From contig CAMAVU010000005.1 of NCBI GenBank assembly GCA_945861935.1, positions 1-52,471 of the forward strand: a DNA stretch of 52,471 nt, written 5' to 3'. A program made the position numbers and the translations under genes. This document shows positions 51,253 to 52,471 of this stretch, piece by piece. The stretch comes from Bifidobacterium breve. Its GTDB lineage: Bacteria; Actinomycetota; Thermoleophilia; Miltoncostaeales; Miltoncostaeaceae. The notes under the pieces were generated by a model. The model made no database searches and was not told the DNA's origin. It was given only the letters and a program-made list of their open reading frames with translations. The stretch's first letter is position 1, and the number at the start of each line of letters is the position of its first letter.

Positions 51253-51663
51253 GTGGCCGCGCACCCGGCGTGCGCCCGGGAGCCTCGGCACCCGTTGGGC
51301 AGTGCGCACCTGGTGCGGGAGATGGTGGCTCTCGTGACCTGGTGGGGCGATACGCACCCCGGAGCAGGGTCCATGGACATCGATGATCTCTCGTGCCGGA
51401 CCGGGGACCCGATTGACGGCCCTTCCTCGCACCAGAACGGCCTCGACGTGGACATCCGCCTTCCCCGGCGCGACCGGTCACGTGACGCGGCTGGCCCGGG
51501 GGATTCCGACCGGACGTTCACTCAGGCCCCGATCAACCGTCCCATGCGGCGCGCGGGGTTGCTGATCCCCATCGGTCCGTCACCCGGCGCGCGGGGGTCA
51601 TCGGGCGTGGTGGGGCGCTGGCCGGCGCGCAACGACCACCTGCACCTCCGCATCCCGGGGTGA
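51253..51663 (+). pseudogene. Murein-endopeptidase-like (MepA/M74-type) remnant
   Basis: A 136-residue frame resembling the middle and end of a penicillin-insensitive murein endopeptidase. LVREMVALVTWWGDTHPGA precedes a region where the family has a metal site, SSHQNGLDVDIRLPRRD carries its His and Asp, and the last block is NDHLHLRI with the paired histidines. The APINRPM region is shorter than expected, the front third is missing, and the GTG start has no support. I read it as a decayed gene; a short divergent functional protein is less likely. Confidence 0.45.
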
Positions 51664-51683
51664 CCCGGGGCCGACCGCGGCGC

Positions 51684-51689
51684 TAGGGT
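51684..51689 (+). promoter_or_regulatory. -10 hexamer of the terminal membrane protein gene
   Basis: TAGGGT ends 9 bases before ATG 51699 and supports this start; no ribosome-binding site is visible. Confidence 0.35.
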
Positions 51690-51698
51690 GCGCCCACG

Positions 51699-52471
51699 AT
51701 GGTCGCCCTTCCCCTCCTGCCGGTATCGAACTTCTGGGCCGAGGCCTTCCCCGTCGCAGACGCGTTTCAGGAGCGCATCCGCGACACCGGGGTCGGCACC
51801 ATCCAGATGACCCTCATCGCCTTCATCGTGACATTCCTGATCACCCGGGCCATCACCTACACGATCAAGTCCGGGCGCGGGCCATTCGGCGACATGTCGG
51901 TAGGCGGCACCCACATCCACCATCTGGTGCCGGGCATCTTCCTGCTGCTCATCAGCGGGGTTATCGGCATCGGCATCGACTGGCAGCCCGGGGGCCTGGC
52001 AGGGCTCATCATGCCGACCGTGTTCGGCATCGGGGCCGCGCTCACACTGGACGAGTTCGCACTCTGGCTGACCCTGCGCGATGTGTACTGGTCGGACGAG
52101 GGCCGGCGCTCGGTGGACGCCGTCATCGTGCTGGCCGCGCTCCTGCTTCTCTTCGCTCTGGGGATCGCGTTCTGGGTTGACATCTGGGCGGATGCAAACG
52201 TCCACGGGGTGGGGATCCTGCTGGCGTGGCATGTCCTCTGCGGCGTGTTCTCCCTGATCACGTTCCTCAAGGGGAAGTGGACCTTCGCGGCCGTCGGACT
52301 GCTCGTATGGCCGCTCGCCCTGATCGGCGCCGTGCGCATCGCCCGGCCCACGTCGCTGTGGGCGCGGCGGCGCTACGGCACGGAACAGATGACCGCGTCG
52401 GTGGCCCGGTACCCCGAGGACCGGCGTATTCCCATGTGGTTCTGGCAGCGCCCGAAGACGGACGCGCCCAC
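51699..52471 (+). CDS. Integral membrane protein (3' end outside the window)
   Basis: At least 257 residues, open to the window edge. Hydrophobic segments near residues 35-50, 75-95, 100-115, 145-165, 180-200 and 205-220 alternate with charged loops. The loop GDMSVGGTHIHHLVPGIF with three histidines is striking and could bind metal, and RRSVDAVIV begins a further helix. The C-terminal part (ARRRYGTEQMTASVARYPED) looks cytoplasmic. I do not recognise a named family. Confidence 0.7.
   Translation, partial: MVALPLLPVSNFWAEAFPVADAFQERIRDTGVGTIQMTLIAFIVTFLITRAITYTIKSGRGPFGDMSVGGTHIHHLVPGIFLLLISGVIGIGIDWQPGGLAGLIMPTVFGIGAALTLDEFALWLTLRDVYWSDEGRRSVDAVIVLAALLLLFALGIAFWVDIWADANVHGVGILLAWHVLCGVFSLITFLKGKWTFAAVGLLVWPLALIGAVRIARPTSLWARRRYGTEQMTASVARYPEDRRIPMWFWQRPKTDAP

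Overview
The window looks like a chromosomal segment of a very GC-rich actinobacterium. The evidence is an inositol-1-phosphate synthase beside a CDP-alcohol phosphatidyltransferase, zinc-type S14, S4 and L36, frequent GTG/TTG starts, and many start codons lying only 5-9 bases after a TAnnnT -10 hexamer (leaderless transcripts). A Thermoleophilia-like lineage is my guess; no rRNA is present to settle it. It is essentially a core-genome region with accessory material at both ends and one accessory insert.

Left part (1-18.7 kb): metF, a wrecked flavin amine oxidase gene, a large lipoprotein, a hypothetical fragment, and a secreted DUF4091-type protein interrupted by an in-frame amber codon. Next come a hypothetical/fumarylacetoacetate-hydrolase pair, then the cluster CDP-alcohol phosphatidyltransferase - ino1 - glycosyltransferase fused to a degenerate PHP domain, which points to inositol phospholipid or glycolipid synthesis. 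After these are a divergent uracil-DNA-glycosylase-like protein, a lipoprotein zinc peptidase, a TrmA/RlmD-type RNA methyltransferase, a nitrilase-type amidohydrolase, a NifU-type Fe-S scaffold, a CoA-binding protein, tRNA-Pro(CGG), a small conserved-looking protein and a PBP4-type carboxypeptidase.

Centre (18.7-39.8 kb, all minus strand): tuf, then the S10, spc and alpha ribosomal protein series in classical order (rpsJ to rplQ, with secY, adk, map, rpmJ and rpoA). It continues through truA, surE, a HAD phosphatase and ligA, with tight spacing that suggests co-transcription. infA is missing from its usual place between map and rpmJ. adk lacks an ATG/GTG/TTG start and appears to begin at a GTA overlapping the secY stop.

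Right part (39.9-52.5 kb): the str genes rpsL-rpsG-fusA are separated from tuf by about 6 kb. That insert holds a large FAD/Fe-S oxidoreductase, a secreted protein of unknown function, and a secreted propeller/Fn3 protein whose reading frame carries an in-frame TAA. Beyond rpsL are an orphan EcfT-like membrane protein and a two-gene module made of a Phd/YefM-like protein and an unrecognised 192-residue partner, with a palindrome over its promoter. This is the best candidate here for an undescribed toxin-antitoxin-like system. A decayed murein-endopeptidase-like frame and the 5' part of a membrane protein gene close the window.
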